In this document: in pieces, positions 1 through 9,519 of the stretch
Numbering within the stretch: position 1 is the first letter of the stretch
Layout: every line of letters starts with the position of its first letter
Assembly: GCA_963755335.1 (NCBI GenBank)
Contig: CAVWJW010000008.1
Coordinates: forward strand, 1,302,001 to 1,366,000
Source of the DNA: UBA10649 sp963755335
GTDB lineage: Bacteria > Actinomycetota > Actinomycetes > S36-B12
Reading direction: 5' to 3'
Length of the DNA stretch: 64,000 nt
Notes under the pieces: model-generated
Told to the model about the DNA's origin: nothing
The model's database searches: none
Seen by the model: only the letters and a program-made list of their open reading frames with translations
Made by a program: the position numbers and the translations under genes

Positions 1-413
1 CCGCCCGGTCGCAGACGCGCCGCGATGGCCGCGATGGACGTCGTGAAGTCGTCTGCGGTCAGGTAGTTGAGGCCGTCAAAGGTGCTGATGGCCGCGTCGA
101 ACGTCCCATCGATGTCGAGGCGCGGCAGCCGTTGCTCGAGGAGCGTGACCTGGGGGCCGAGCAGGCGGCCAGCCCGGGCGAGCATCGCCGTCGAGGCGTC
201 GATCCCGACGACGTCATAGCCGCGTGGAATCAGCTCGGCCGCCATCAGCCCCGTTCCGCAGCACACGTCCAGGACCGCGGTGACCCCAACCACGTCCGAG
301 CTCCAGAGGTCGTCGAGGAACTGGGCCCACAATGCGAAGCAGGGGTCCACGACGATCTCGTCGTAGACCCCTGCCAGGCGTGCGTACGGCTCGAGCGGCT
401 GCTCGGTGCTCAA
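1..413 (-). CDS. SAM-dependent methyltransferase, class I (partial)
   Basis: The gene runs off the left edge, so the C-terminus is missing; about 137 codons are visible. The minus-strand reading from a TTG at 413 gives a conserved glycine-rich SAM site (VLDVCCGTGLMA, about residues 45-56), then VVGIDAS at the end of strand 2 and FDAAISTFDGLNYL as the post-motif region. This is the layout of small-molecule class I methyltransferases. The substrate cannot be told. The start is uncertain because no clear ribosome binding site lies ahead; the gene begins three bases past the stop of the SHOCT gene, suggesting co-transcription. Confidence 0.7.
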   Translation of the reverse strand, partial: MSTEQPLEPYARLAGVYDEIVVDPCFALWAQFLDDLWSSDVVGVTAVLDVCCGTGLMAAELIPRGYDVVGIDASTAMLARAGRLLGPQVTLLEQRLPRLDIDGTFDAAISTFDGLNYLTADDFTTSIAAIAARLRPG

Positions 414-416
414 CTG

Positions 417-710
417 TCAGATGCCGAGGATCTTGGCTTTGGCCGCGCTGAACTCCTCGTCGGACAGGATGCCCTGGGCGTGCAGGTTCGCGAGGTTGGT
501 CAGCTGCTCGGTCTGCGGGTCCACGGCCGGTGCGGCTGGGGCGGCCGGGGCCGGGGGAGCAGCGGCCGCGGCAGCAGCCTGCTGCTCGTTGTACTGCTCC
601 TGAGCCTGCTGGTCGTACTTCGTCGCCTGGCGGTGGGCGACGCGGCCGGAGACGGCGGTTGCGGTGCCGGCGACGACGGCCGTGCGGGCGGCCATGCGCA
701 TGAGTCCCAT
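417..710 (-). CDS. SHOCT-domain protein with Ala/Pro-rich linker
   Basis: This is a 97-residue protein with three parts. A short N-terminal hydrophobic stretch (about residues 5-22) may anchor it in the membrane. A Gln/Ala/Pro low-complexity linker (about 35-65) follows. The C-terminus (LTNLANLHAQGILSDEEF, then SAAKAKILGI) is a typical SHOCT domain, a short C-terminal module often involved in oligomerisation. A GGAAA-type ribosome binding site precedes the ATG. It lies just downstream of a DUF6325-type gene, a pairing I recall from other actinobacteria. The function is unknown. Confidence 0.75.
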   Translation of the reverse strand: MGLMRMAARTAVVAGTATAVSGRVAHRQATKYDQQAQEQYNEQQAAAAAAAPPAPAAPAAPAVDPQTEQLTNLANLHAQGILSDEEFSAAKAKILGI

Positions 711-747
711 GGGATTTCCTTTCGAGTGCGGTGGGTAGGCAGGTGGT

Positions 748-1161
748 CTAGAGGGAGTCGACGAATTCCTGGACGACGGCCGCGGGGATGCGGATGTTGT
801 CGATGACGACCCCGTTGGCGTTGAACACCGCGCCGACGAAGCGGGCGGCCCAGAGGTTCTCGAAGGCGATGAGAAGCGCGGAACTGTTCAGCGGCAGGTC
901 CTCGCTGATCTCCTCGGCGTCCTCGGCACCAAGGGCACCGGGCTCAGCGATCTCGATCTCGAGGAAGCCAGCACCGGAGGCGTCGAGGTCCTGCGCCTCG
1001 ATGGTGGCGATGTTGCCCTTTTCGTCCTTCAGGACGAAGAGCAGGTCGAGGATGCGGACAGTCTGGTTGTCGATGAGCTCCTGCAGCGCAGGCACGATCT
1101 CACCGGAGAAGTTGTTGCCGGGGAACCCGATGATCACGATGTCGACCGGACCGTAAGCCAT
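748..1161 (-). CDS. DUF6325 (DUF1269-like) family protein
   Basis: This is a 137-residue soluble acidic protein beginning MAYGPVDIVIIGFPGN. The N-terminal strand/FPGN motif followed by a helix and LLFVLKDEKG fits the DUF6325/DUF1269-like family, which adopts a ferredoxin-like fold and usually sits beside SHOCT proteins. The central region (about residues 55-85) is strongly acidic. The C-terminal part (LLIAFENLWAARFVGAV) contains the family's conserved ENLWA segment. A strong AGGAGG ribosome binding site is placed seven bases before the ATG. The function is unknown; by context it may be an envelope or stress-associated partner of the SHOCT protein. Confidence 0.75.
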   Translation of the reverse strand: MAYGPVDIVIIGFPGNNFSGEIVPALQELIDNQTVRILDLLFVLKDEKGNIATIEAQDLDASGAGFLEIEIAEPGALGAEDAEEISEDLPLNSSALLIAFENLWAARFVGAVFNANGVVIDNIRIPAAVVQEFVDSL

Positions 1162-1306
1162 GTACTGCCTCCTATGCCGTCACCACGGCCCGTCCCTCGG
1201 ACCCGGCGCAATCGCCTGTGACGGTAGCAGGATAGTCGGCCCCCTGCCGCAGTGACGTCATCCCTTCCGGATGATGGCGATCGAGGCGTGGTGCCGTTGC
1301 GGGGGC

Positions 1307-1312
1307 TACGAT
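1307..1312 (+). promoter_or_regulatory. -10 element TACGAT (leaderless start)
   Basis: TACGAT ends exactly six bases before the GTG at 1319, so the predicted transcription start coincides with the start codon. The same geometry recurs at many genes here. No convincing -35 was seen. Confidence 0.5.
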
Positions 1313-1318
1313 CGCAGC

Positions 1319-1459
1319 GTGCCGTACCTCCTGGCCGCCGCCGCCGTCGCCGCACCGATCTTCCTGGTCGTGCAGGCGATCCGCGGGCGCGTTCGGATGC
1401 AGTCGTGCTGCTCGGTACCGGCCGACAGGGACCGTCGGCTGAGCGCCGATCGTGCCTGA
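1319..1459 (+). CDS. Small single-span membrane protein with CC motif
   Basis: This is a 46-residue protein read from the GTG at 1319: one hydrophobic segment (YLLAAAAVAAPIFLVVQAI) followed by a short basic tail with a conserved-looking SCCSV motif. I recall similar tiny actinobacterial proteins with a C-terminal CC motif, but I cannot name a function. The -10 element ending six bases ahead supports the GTG start over the upstream ATGs. Its end overlaps the start of the hydratase gene by eight bases, suggesting translational coupling. Confidence 0.5.
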   Translation: MPYLLAAAAVAAPIFLVVQAIRGRVRMQSCCSVPADRDRRLSADRA

Positions 1460-2249
1460 GCCCGACCGGATCGTCGCCTCCCGGATCCTGGCGGCCCGAG
1501 CCTCCCGCCGTTGCCTCACTGCTCCCGCGGGCGAGACCGCCATCACGACCGAGCAGGCGTACCGCGTGCAGTCGCTGGTGCATCGAGCACGCGTCGAGCG
1601 CGGCGAGCGGCCCGCTGGCTGGAAGCTCGGCTACACCTCGGCGGCCATGCGCGCCCAGATGGGGATCGACGAGCCGAACCTTGGCCCTTTGACGGACGCG
1701 ATGCTCCTTGCTGATGGCTCGGCCGTCCCTGGCTCGGTCATCCACCCGAGGGTGGAGCCCGAGATCGCCCTCGTGGTGGCCGCCGACATCGACACCGTTC
1801 GTGCCTTCGACCGGATCGACGAGCATGTCTCTTCGGCTCGGGCCAGTCTCGAGGTCGTCGATTCGATCTGGCGCGACTACCGGTTCACCTGGGCCGACAA
1901 CACCGCGGACGGGTCGTCGGCCGCCTTCGTCGTCCTGGGGCCGGAACTCTCCCTCGAGGGACTCGCCGAGCTGCCCGTGACCCTTGTTCGTAACGGCGAG
2001 CGCGTCGGCGAGGGCGTCGGCTCCGATGCAATGGGGGATCCCTTGGTCGCCCTGTCGTGGCTCGGCGCCCGCCTGCTCGAGCGCGGAGATCGGCTGCGCG
2101 CGGGCGAGGTGGTCATCACCGGCGGACTGTGCGCGGCCGTCGAACTCCTGCCCGGGGACGTCGTCACGGCGTCCTTCGACGGGACACCGGTGTCGGTGCA
2201 CCGCCGGCAAGGCAACGACCCCGCTCCGGATGGGAGGGTGGGTCGGTGA
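1452..2249 (+). CDS. 2-keto-4-pentenoate hydratase-like (FAH fold)
   Basis: This 265-residue protein belongs to the MhpD/2-hydroxypenta-2,4-dienoate hydratase branch of the fumarylacetoacetate hydrolase superfamily. It shows GWKLGYTSAAMRAQMG (about residues 56-71), the acidic metal-binding segment HPRVEPEIALVV (about 98-109), the EVVDSIW region (about 132), and GDPLVALSWLGARLL with AGEVVITGG near the end. The family hydrates vinyl 2-keto acids or decarboxylates related ones. No other aromatic-degradation genes adjoin it; two paralogues sit in the meta-cleavage operon at 49.8 and 52.5 kb, so the substrate is open. A GTG start fits the overlap with the preceding small gene. Confidence 0.8.
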   Translation: MPEPDRIVASRILAARASRRCLTAPAGETAITTEQAYRVQSLVHRARVERGERPAGWKLGYTSAAMRAQMGIDEPNLGPLTDAMLLADGSAVPGSVIHPRVEPEIALVVAADIDTVRAFDRIDEHVSSARASLEVVDSIWRDYRFTWADNTADGSSAAFVVLGPELSLEGLAELPVTLVRNGERVGEGVGSDAMGDPLVALSWLGARLLERGDRLRAGEVVITGGLCAAVELLPGDVVTASFDGTPVSVHRRQGNDPAPDGRVGR

Positions 2250-3184
2250 CTTCGGGTACGAGCGTGAATCTCGCCAAGTGGGCCTACCTGTCGATCGCGG
2301 CAGCCGTGGCCACGATCGCACTGAAGTCGGCGGCCTACTTCCTGACCGGGTCCGTGGGCCTGCTGTCCGACGCCCTCGAGTCGGTGGTGAACCTGGTGGC
2401 CGCCGTGCTCGCGCTGGTCGCCCTCACTGTGGCGGCGCGCCCCGCCGACGACACCCATCACTACGGGCACGGCAAGGCCGAGTACTTCTCGGCCGGCGCC
2501 GAGGGCGTCATGATCTTCGTGGCGGCGATCCTCATCATCGTCTCTGCCGTTCAGCGGCTGATCCATCCGCAGCCGCTGGAGGAGCTGGGCATCGGCCTGG
2601 CCATCACGCTCGTGGCCACCGCGATCAACGGAGTGGTGGGAGTGATGGTCCTGCGCGCCGGGCGAGCACACCGCTCGATCACCCTGGTGGCCGATGGCAA
2701 GCACCTGCTGACCGACGTATGGACATCGGCGGGCGTCATCGTCGGCGTGGGCCTGGTCGCCATCACCGGCTGGGTCCCACTCGACTCCCTCGTGGCGATC
2801 GGCGTGGCCATCAACATCCTGTGGACCGGCTACGGGCTCGTGCACCACGCGCTCGACGGCCTCATGGACCACGCCCTGCCCAAGGCGGACGTCGAAAGCG
2901 TGAAGGGCGTGCTGCGCACCATCGCCGCGGAGCATCCCTGGGGCGACCTGGAGTTCCACGCACTGCAGACCCGCGAGGCCGGCCGCGAGCGATTCGTCTC
3001 CATGCACGTCCTCGTCCCCGGGGACTGGACGGTCACCCAGGGCCATGACCTGCTCGAGCACGTCGAGGAGGCCGTCATCGCGGTGCTGCCTGACGCACAC
3101 GTCCATACGCATCTGGAGCCGCGCGAGGACCCGCGTTCCTACGAGGGCACCGAGGGTGACGCGGTGATTGCCTCGGGGGAGTGA
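2246..3184 (+). CDS. Cation diffusion facilitator metal transporter
   Basis: This is a CDF-family proton-driven exporter of divalent metals (Zn, Fe, Co or Mn) in the cytoplasmic membrane, about 312 residues. It has the family signature LLSDALESVVN in TM2, the loop sequence HHYGHGKAEYFSAG, several further hydrophobic spans, and the TM5 metal pair H-x-x-x-D in GKHLLTDVW. The cytosolic C-terminal domain (about residues 205-295) ends with HVHTHLEP. The GTG at 2246 overlaps the preceding stop (GTGA) and was chosen over an in-frame upstream start inside the hydratase gene. It is probably co-transcribed with the hydratase and the following hydrolase. The exact metal cannot be assigned. Confidence 0.88.
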   Translation: MTSGTSVNLAKWAYLSIAAAVATIALKSAAYFLTGSVGLLSDALESVVNLVAAVLALVALTVAARPADDTHHYGHGKAEYFSAGAEGVMIFVAAILIIVSAVQRLIHPQPLEELGIGLAITLVATAINGVVGVMVLRAGRAHRSITLVADGKHLLTDVWTSAGVIVGVGLVAITGWVPLDSLVAIGVAINILWTGYGLVHHALDGLMDHALPKADVESVKGVLRTIAAEHPWGDLEFHALQTREAGRERFVSMHVLVPGDWTVTQGHDLLEHVEEAVIAVLPDAHVHTHLEPREDPRSYEGTEGDAVIASGE

Positions 3185-3823
3185 CAATGGCGGATTCGGC
3201 CATCGGACTCCCTCGACTCGGATGCGCCGTCCTGCTGCACGGCTTCAGTCGCGGACCACGGCACCTGAGGGTGCTGTCGGCCACGCTCAACTCTGCGGGC
3301 GTCGCCACCGTGCGGCCGGCACTCAGCGCCTGGGACTGGTCGCACGGGATCAACAACTCGAGGTTCCTGACGCGGGTGGCCGCGCGGATCGGCGCGGGCC
3401 TGCCTGCCGGACCTGTCGTGGTGTTCGGCCATTCCGCCGGGGCCGCAGCGGGCGCCTGGATCGCCGCCGATCTCTTGGACTCCGGCGTCGACGTACGGCG
3501 GCTGGTCATGGCCGACGGCGTCGAAAGTCCGGCCGGTCTCGTGCGTCGAGCATGGGAGGGCCTCCAACCGATCGACGTGGTGGACGTCGTTGGTGACCCG
3601 AGTCGGTGCAATCGTCACGGTGAGCTCGCCGACTGGCTGCAGCGCCAGACCCGTCCCTCCATCGTCGTGCCGATAAGCGGCGGCGGGCACGGCGACATCG
3701 AGGTGGAGCGGAGCCCTGGTGTACCAGTGGGCGTGCGGTGACGTCTCGAGCGACGCCGTGCGTCAGCTCGTTCTCGACGCGGTCGTCACGGCGACGATCG
3801 ACGGCCTCACTCGGGATCGGTGA
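3181..3823 (+). CDS. Alpha/beta hydrolase (one frameshift)
   Basis: This small alpha/beta-hydrolase fold protein has about 213 residues once one frameshift is bridged. It has the oxyanion HG motif LLHGFSRGP (about residues 18-26), the nucleophile elbow VVFGHSAGAAAGA (about 78-90, catalytic Ser), a candidate acid in VVDVVGD, and the catalytic His in GGGHGDIE. The annotated frame stops at 3741. One base off, from about 3705, the sequence continues as ALVYQWACGD and ends at the TGA at 3821. GTG start overlapping the CDF stop. Substrate unknown. Its end overlaps the convergent YbaK gene by 17 bases. Confidence 0.75.
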
Positions 3824-4287
3824 CGTCGGCCACCTGAGCGCCCAGGGCCGCGATGGCGTCGTCGGCCTGCACGATGACGGCGACTCCATGCCCGCCGGCG
3901 CCCAGGGCGACCTCGCGCCCCTGGACGCGCTCGTCGGCGATCACGGGCAGGGCATGCAGCGGTGCCGAACGGCGTGATGGTTCCCCGCTCGAATCCCGTG
4001 ACGTCCTTGGCGGTGGCCGCATCCGGCATCGACAGCCGGCTGACTCCGAGGAGGGCGCGCAGCTTCGGCCATGAGATCGTCCGGTCGCCGGGGACGAGGA
4101 CGAGCAGGAAGTCGTCCTCGGCCCGACGCACCACGATCGTCTTGACGACGTCCTGCACGGCGACGCCGCGGGCCTCGGCCGCCTCGGCGAGGCTCGACAC
4201 CCGACCGTGGGTGACGGTGCGGTGCGCGATGCCCGTCGCTTCGATGGCCTGCGCGGCACGCTGCTGGGGGTTCGACGGCTCGCTCAT
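3807..4287 (-). CDS. YbaK/EbsC-type aminoacyl-tRNA deacylase (one frameshift)
   Basis: This is a single-domain YbaK/ProX-type editing protein of about 159 residues. Such enzymes hydrolyse mischarged tRNA (for example Cys-tRNA-Pro) in the cytoplasm. It shows VVKTIVVRRAEDDFLLVLVPGDR (about residues 42-64; the Lys of the first motif is catalytic in relatives) and the GFERGTITPFG loop. A shift at about 3955-3965 then restores LPVIADE and the C-terminal VALGAGGHGVAV. The ATG at 4287 starts MSEPSNPQQRAAQ. It is transcribed divergently from cysK with about 67 bases between start codons. Confidence 0.8.
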
Positions 4288-4342
4288 GCGAACAGTGTGC
4301 AGGAGCGGTTCCCCCTGTCTGGCACAGGTCCGGGAGGAATGG

Positions 4343-4348
4343 CAGGAT
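4343..4348 (+). promoter_or_regulatory. Candidate -10 CAGGAT for cysK
   Basis: CAGGAT ends six bases before the cysK ATG at 4355, the same spacing as other leaderless genes in this window. The first base deviates from TANNNT, so support is moderate. Confidence 0.35.
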
Positions 4349-4354
4349 CGCGCC

Positions 4355-5287
4355 ATGCGAATCGCCAACGACGTCACGGAGCTCATCGGCAACACCCCCC
4401 TCGTCCGGATCCGCAAGGTGACGGACGGAGCAGGCGCCGAGGTCGCCGCGAAGCTGGAGTTCTTCAATCCCGCCCACTCGGTCAAGGACCGCATCGGGGT
4501 GGCCATGATCGATGCCGCTCAGGCCGCCGGTCTCATCGGGCCCGACACGATCGTGGTCGAGCCGACGTCGGGCAATACGGGCATCGCCCTCGCGATGGTG
4601 TGCGCGGCGCGGGGGATCAAGATCGTCCTGACGATGCCCGAGACGATGTCGATCGAGCGGCGCGCTCTGCTGCGCGGCTACGGCGCTGAGCTGATCCTCA
4701 CCCCGGGTCCCGAGGGGATGGGCGGCGCGATCGCCCGCGCGACCGAGCTCGCCGAGTCCGACCCCAAGTACTTCATGCCGCAGCAGTTCAAGAACCCGGC
4801 CAACCCCGCCATCCATCGGGCCACCACCGCCGAGGAGATCTGGAACGACACCGACGGCAAGGTCGACATCTTCATCGCGGGCGTCGGCACGGGCGGCACG
4901 ATCACCGGCGTCGGCCAGCTGCTCAAGGAGCGCAACCCGGGCGTGCAGGTGATCGCCGTGGAGCCTGCGGCCTCGCCCGTCCTCGCGGGTGGTCAGAAGG
5001 GACCGCACCCGATCCAGGGCATCGGCGCGGGCTTCATCCCGGCGATCCTCGACACCGACGTCTACGACGAGGTCATCGGCGTCGCGGCCGACGAGGCACT
5101 GGCCATGGCGCGTCGTGCGGCGGTCGAGGAGGGCCTGCTCGTCGGCATCTCCTCGGGTGCGGCGCTGTGGGCGGCCCGCGAGGTCGCACAGCGACCGGAG
5201 AACGCCGGCAAGCTGATCGTCGTCATCATCCCGTCCTTCGGCGAGCGCTACCTGTCCACGGCACTGTTCGCCGGACTGTCCGAGTGA
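4355..5287 (+). CDS. cysK: Cysteine synthase (O-acetylserine sulfhydrylase)
   Basis: This PLP enzyme makes cysteine from O-acetylserine and sulfide; 310 residues, the normal length. The PLP lysine lies in NPAHSVKDRIG (about residues 36-46). The substrate loop PTSGNTGIALA (about 69-79), the phosphate-binding GVGTGGTITGVG (about 175-186), and the late SSGAA serine are all present. The ATG at 4355 begins MRIANDVTELIGNTPLV, the canonical N-terminus. It is followed by cysE with a 4-base GTGA overlap, a standard cysteine biosynthesis pair whose products form the cysteine synthase complex. Confidence 0.96.
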   Translation: MRIANDVTELIGNTPLVRIRKVTDGAGAEVAAKLEFFNPAHSVKDRIGVAMIDAAQAAGLIGPDTIVVEPTSGNTGIALAMVCAARGIKIVLTMPETMSIERRALLRGYGAELILTPGPEGMGGAIARATELAESDPKYFMPQQFKNPANPAIHRATTAEEIWNDTDGKVDIFIAGVGTGGTITGVGQLLKERNPGVQVIAVEPAASPVLAGGQKGPHPIQGIGAGFIPAILDTDVYDEVIGVAADEALAMARRAAVEEGLLVGISSGAALWAAREVAQRPENAGKLIVVIIPSFGERYLSTALFAGLSE

Positions 5288-6056
5288 CCCAGGGTCGCAC
5301 CGTGCTGGGCGGGTTACGGCGGCGGGCCGCCCGCGCGCTGACGACCATGCGCAGCGACCTTCGGTCCGTCGTGGAACGCGATCCTGCCGCACGTACCGAG
5401 GTCGAGGTCGCCCTCCTGTACCCGGGAGTCCACGCGGTGTGGGCCCATCGGGTCAGCCACGCGCTCTGGCGCAAGGGGGCGCACCTGCCCGCCCGCACGA
5501 TCTCCCAGGGCGCTCGCTTCCTCACCGGGATCGAGATCCACCCGGCGGCCGACGCTCGGCCCGCGGCTCTTCATCGACCACGGCATGGGCGTGGTCATCG
5601 GCGAGACGGCGATCGTCGGCGCCGACGTCACGATCTACCACGGCGTCACCCTCGGCGGCACGAGCCTGGCCACGGCAAGCGCCACCCGACCGTCGGCGAC
5701 CGCGTGACGATCGGCGCGGGGGCCAAGGTCCTGGGCAACCTCGTCGGTGGGCGACGACTCACGGATCGGCGCGAACGCGGTGCTGGTGCGATCCGTCGAT
5801 GACCACTCCGTGGTCGTCGGCGTACCGGGCCAGGTCATCGCGCACGGCATCACGTCGGAGCCCGATACCCGCCCGAAGCAGGACTCGCCCGACGGCTCCC
5901 GATCCGGTGGGCCTGGCCGTCTCGACGCTGCTCACGCGGGTGGATCGACTGGAGGAGGAGGTGCTCGGTCACGAGCACGAGCACCACAAGAGCCCGCAGA
6001 AGACCGCCAGCGGTGAATGGGAACTCGACTGGCGGGTCAGCGACTTCTCGATTTGA
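5284..6056 (+). CDS. cysE: Serine O-acetyltransferase (four frameshifts)
   Basis: CysE acetylates serine to O-acetylserine, the substrate of CysK encoded just upstream. The GTG at 5284 overlaps the cysK stop. The protein is about 256 residues if four single-base breaks are bridged, near 5558, 5675, 5748 and 5893. Pieces in order: an N-terminal helical domain (MRSDLRSVVERDPA, FLTGIEIHPAA); the left-handed beta-helix LFIDHGMGVVIGETAIVG and VTIYHGVTLGGT (catalytic His); then HPTVGDRVTIGAGAKVLGN, DDSRIGANAVLVRSV, VVVGVPGQV; and a tail ending WELDWRVSDFSI. All elements are intact, so sequencing error is more likely than decay. Confidence 0.85.
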
Positions 6057-6065
6057 CGCCCGGGC

Positions 6066-6089
6066 ACGCTCCACCGCAGCGTGGAGCGT
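6066..6089. terminator. Hairpin between convergent cysE and transporter gene
   Basis: A perfect 9-bp stem, ACGCTCCAC / GTGGAGCGT, with a 6-base loop lies between the cysE stop (6056) and the end of the convergent transporter gene. It could terminate transcription from both sides. There is no obvious U-tract, so efficiency is uncertain. Confidence 0.6.
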
Positions 6090-7733
6090 CAGAACCGACC
6101 GATGAGGGGTGCCACGATCACCTTGACGATCATCGCGGCGGGGTACACGAGCGCATAGCCGAGGTTTACCCTCGCGTCGTCATGCGTCTGCTCGTTCGAG
6201 TAGGCGAGCACGGCGGGCTGGGTCTGGCTGCCGGCGAGGATGCCGCCCATGCGCGGACCGTAGATGCCAGCCAGCAGTCGTCCGCCGATGAGGATGGTCG
6301 CGGCCGTGATGGTCGTGACGACGATGCCGACCGCGAACAGGCGCAGTCCGGTCGGACCGGCCAGCGCGTCCGCCAGGGCCGCACCCGAATTCGATCCGGC
6401 GTAGGCGAGGAACAGGCTCATGCCGAGGGCGGTGAGGGTGGCCGCGACCGCGTGCGGGATCGTCCACAGGACCGGCCCGGTGCGCTGGAGGCGACCGACG
6501 ATCAGGCCTACCACCAGGGGACCGCCTGCCATGCCGAGGGCGAAGTGGCCGCCGCCGGGCAGCGGGAACTGCAGCAGGCCGATGAGGACGCCGAGTGCCA
6601 GGCCCAGGGCAAGGCTGGTGATCGAGTAGGCCGAGGCGCCCTTCTCGGAGTCGCCCAGGAAGTCCGCCACGTCGTCCATGCGCCGTCGCGGGGCGACGAT
6701 CCGGACGCGGTCACCGACCTGCAGCACGAGGTCGTCGGTAGCCAGGAGATCGACGTCACCGCGACGAACGCGGGTGGCGACGGCGCCGAACTTGCGACGC
6801 AGGTGCAGGTCGCCCAGGTGCTGCCCGGCGATCTTCCGGTTCGATACGGCGATGCGGCGATAGTCGACGAGGGAACGGTCCAAGGTGAGCGCGACGCTCG
6901 ACAGGATGCCCCACCTGGGCGGTGAACCGCTCCACGGCCTCCTGCTCGCCGATGACGGTGATGATGTCACCGGGCATGGGAACGCCGTCATCGGTCGCGA
7001 CGTCAACGATGCCTGGATGGCCGGGGGTGTCGCCGCGCATGATGCGGGAGAAGACGATGTGGTGGTCGTACTGGTCGGCCAGGACTCCGAAGTCGGGCAG
7101 TCCGGCCGTCTCGACGCGGACGGTCGTTCCGTCCAGCTGGGGCGGCAGCGGGTCTTCGACGACGGGCGCGAGGGCCTTGTTCGGGGCCGACATCCGCAGC
7201 CCGATCGCGGCGGCGAGCAGCATGCCGAGCACGCCGAACAGGTACGTCACCGAGTAGCCGACGGTCGGGCAGGTCGGAGGCCCAGGCCTCGGTGGCGGCG
7301 GCCAGCGCGGGGGTGTTGGTCAGCGCGCCGGCGTAGATGCCCGACAGGATCGGGCCCTCGAGGCCGAGTGAGTGCGCTGCCGAGCACGGTCACGACGGCG
7401 CCCAGCAGGAGGCCGCCGATCACCACGCCCAGGGCGCGACCACCCGTCTTCATGGCGGCGAAGAACGACGGTCCGGCCCCGACCCCGATGACGTACGCGA
7501 AGACGGCGAGGCCGAAGGTGCCCAGGATGACGCGGCAGCTTGAGGCGGTCGTCGTACGCCGAGAAGGCCAGCGCGGTGAACAGCACCGCGGCCGGGCCGA
7601 GGGAGAAGCTGCCGATCTTGATGGCCCCGATCGCCCCGCCGATCGCGAGGATGACCATCAACAGCAGCAGTGGCTGCTCGGCGGCGATATCGGCGTACTG
7701 CTGCAAGATCTGGCTCACGTCCACGGGATTCAT
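6089..7733 (-). CDS. AspT/YidE/YbjL-type membrane transporter (four frameshifts)
   Basis: This polytopic membrane protein of about 547 residues has the two-half arrangement of the aspartate:alanine exchanger (AAEx) family: hydrophobic N-terminal half (GGAIGAIKIGSFSLGPAAV and GLEGPILSGIYAGALTNTPALAA), a soluble centre with TrkA-C-like segments (VPMPGDIITVIGEQEAVERF; LVLQVGDRVRIVAPR), and a hydrophobic C-terminal half (MGGILAGSQTQPAVLAYSNE, then ALVYPAAMIVKVI). The repeated G-x-L-A-G-x-x-T-x-x-P-A-L signature is visible in both halves. Breaks lie near 7535, 7370, 7262 and 6910. The substrate is unknown; relatives exchange dicarboxylates or amino acids. It stands alone, convergent with cysE. Confidence 0.8.
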
Positions 7734-7816
7734 TATTGCGGGTCGACGCCTGCAAACGCTTACGTCACCGGCGTGACGTCACTCACGCGGCCCTGCATCG
7801 CCCGCCCGCCCGCACG

Positions 7817-9519
7817 TCAGCCGGCGGTGCCGGCGTCGTGGCCCTCGAGGACCAGCCCGTAGGCGACGGCCCATCGATGGTCGAGGGTCCCCGCGACTCT
7901 CGCCCGCCCGACCGTGACGTCGCGCAGGGTCGGTGCCAGGGCCTCGAGCAGCTCGTCATCGCCGGCCGGCCCACCGGTCACGACGACCTGGCTGGGCCGC
8001 GCAGACGGGTCCACAGCAGCGAGGAGCCGGGTGAGGTTGTCGGCGAACACCCACCGCTTCAGGGACAGGCGCAGCGATCGCCATTCGGCCAGCGACAGGC
8101 TGCGCGAGAACGGCAGGTCGCCGCTCGGCCCCCGCACGACGAGCCAGCCGACGGTGCCATGCGGCGCGGCGGAGTCCAGGAAGCGTCGCTCGCCGGACTC
8201 GTCGGAGACCACGTGCGGAGCGTCCACGCGGCTTGCCGGGCCGCGCTTCACCCACTCCGCGGCGCCACCAGAGATGGCGAGGGCATGACGGGTTGCGGCG
8301 GTCATCAGCTCGCCGCTGCCGGCCGCTGTGGCGCTGCGGCCATGGGAGTCGATGAGGTCGACCGTGCCGCCCCCGAGGTCGAGCACCCACGCGTCCGCGC
8401 TCGCGCCGGGGGTCGTGAGCGAGCCGCGTCGGCTCGCGGTTCCCTCGTCGCTGATCACCTCGACGGCTCCGCTCCACTCGCGGGCGAACGCGTCCGTGCC
8501 CTCCGTGGACCAGCGGTCGGCTGCGAGGGACGACACGACGAGGGACTGCTCGCGCACCGTGCCGGCTCGAAGCCCCGGCAGATCGCTGACGTCGGTGAGG
8601 TCCACCAGCCACAGGTCGTCGACCCGCTCGTGCGCGCCCCCAGGTGCGCGCAGCGACCGAACCGCCGGGAGGGTCAGCTGCAGGAGGATAGACCGGGCCG
8701 ACGGCAGGTCGACCTCGCGGTCGTCCCGCAGCAGCACGCTGCCGCGGTCGGCGACGACCGCGCCCTCCGGCGCCGCCGACTGGCGAAGCCGCCCGATCAC
8801 CGCGTCACGGTGCCCGCGGGTAACGGCCGCCGCAGACACGGCATGACGCTGCTCGTCGAGGGCCAGCTCCAGGGCGTGCACCAGCCAGAGCGGGTCGGCG
8901 AGCGTCGTGACGAGCTGCCCCGACCCGGCGACCTCCAGCGCGATGAGGTCGCAGGCGAGGGCCTGCGAGGGGTCGACGCAGTCGGCCACCGGCAGGGATC
9001 GCTCGAGGCGGGCAGCCACCAGGGCCGCCTCGTCCCCGGCCAGCAGCACGCCGGCGATGTCGCTGCGACGTGACTGCCAGGCGACGATCGCGGCTGTCGT
9101 GGCCCGGAACCCCAGTGGATCCTCGGCGACGAGCACCAGCGGTCCGGCGCCGACCGTGGCGGGATCCGAATCGACCCGAACCGGGCGGCCGACGCCGCTG
9201 CCGGATCCTGCCGGGGTCGAGGCGCCGGTGGACAGGACCGTCAGACGACCTAGGTCGGCGGGGGCCTCAGGGACGTCGATCCGACCGGTGTGCACGGGCC
9301 GCTGCGGGGTGACGAACACCGTCTCGATCTCGAGCGTTCCTCGTCTGGCCGCCCGCGCCAGCAGTGCGGCCGCCGCTCGCGCCGGACTCTGCCGAGCCCT
9401 TCCGGCCTCGAGTGGGAGCCCGTTCGGTCGACGACGACATGGGGAGGTGACGCCGAGACGTCGGCGACGACGACCTCGGTGGTCGAGTTCCCGATGTCGA
9501 CACCGGCGACGAGCTTCAC
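7817..9519 (-). CDS. Diol/glycerol dehydratase reactivase, large subunit (one frameshift)
   Basis: This Hsp70-like ATPase of the DdrA/PduG family releases damaged cobalamin from inactivated B12 diol dehydratase. About 567 residues. It begins MKLVAGVDIGNSTTEVVVAD, the phosphate-1 motif, and later has WVLDLGGGTVDLID (phosphate 2) and VVVTGGPAGDDELLEAL (adenosine motif). A shift between about 9395 and 9440 joins the N-terminus to FVTPQRPVHTGRIDVPE. The ATG overlaps the small-subunit stop by four bases, so it is last in the dehydratase operon. The small reactivase subunit (DdrB/PduH) is not found anywhere in the window. Confidence 0.88.

Noticed and set aside
3941..5392. A 483-codon minus-strand frame across cysK.
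   Set aside because: The sense strand encodes a textbook cysteine synthase; the antisense product has no domain signature.
5284..6056. cysE as a pseudogene.
   Set aside because: All beta-helix motifs and the catalytic His region survive and only single-base shifts separate them, as in the essential sigA and parC. Error is more likely than decay.
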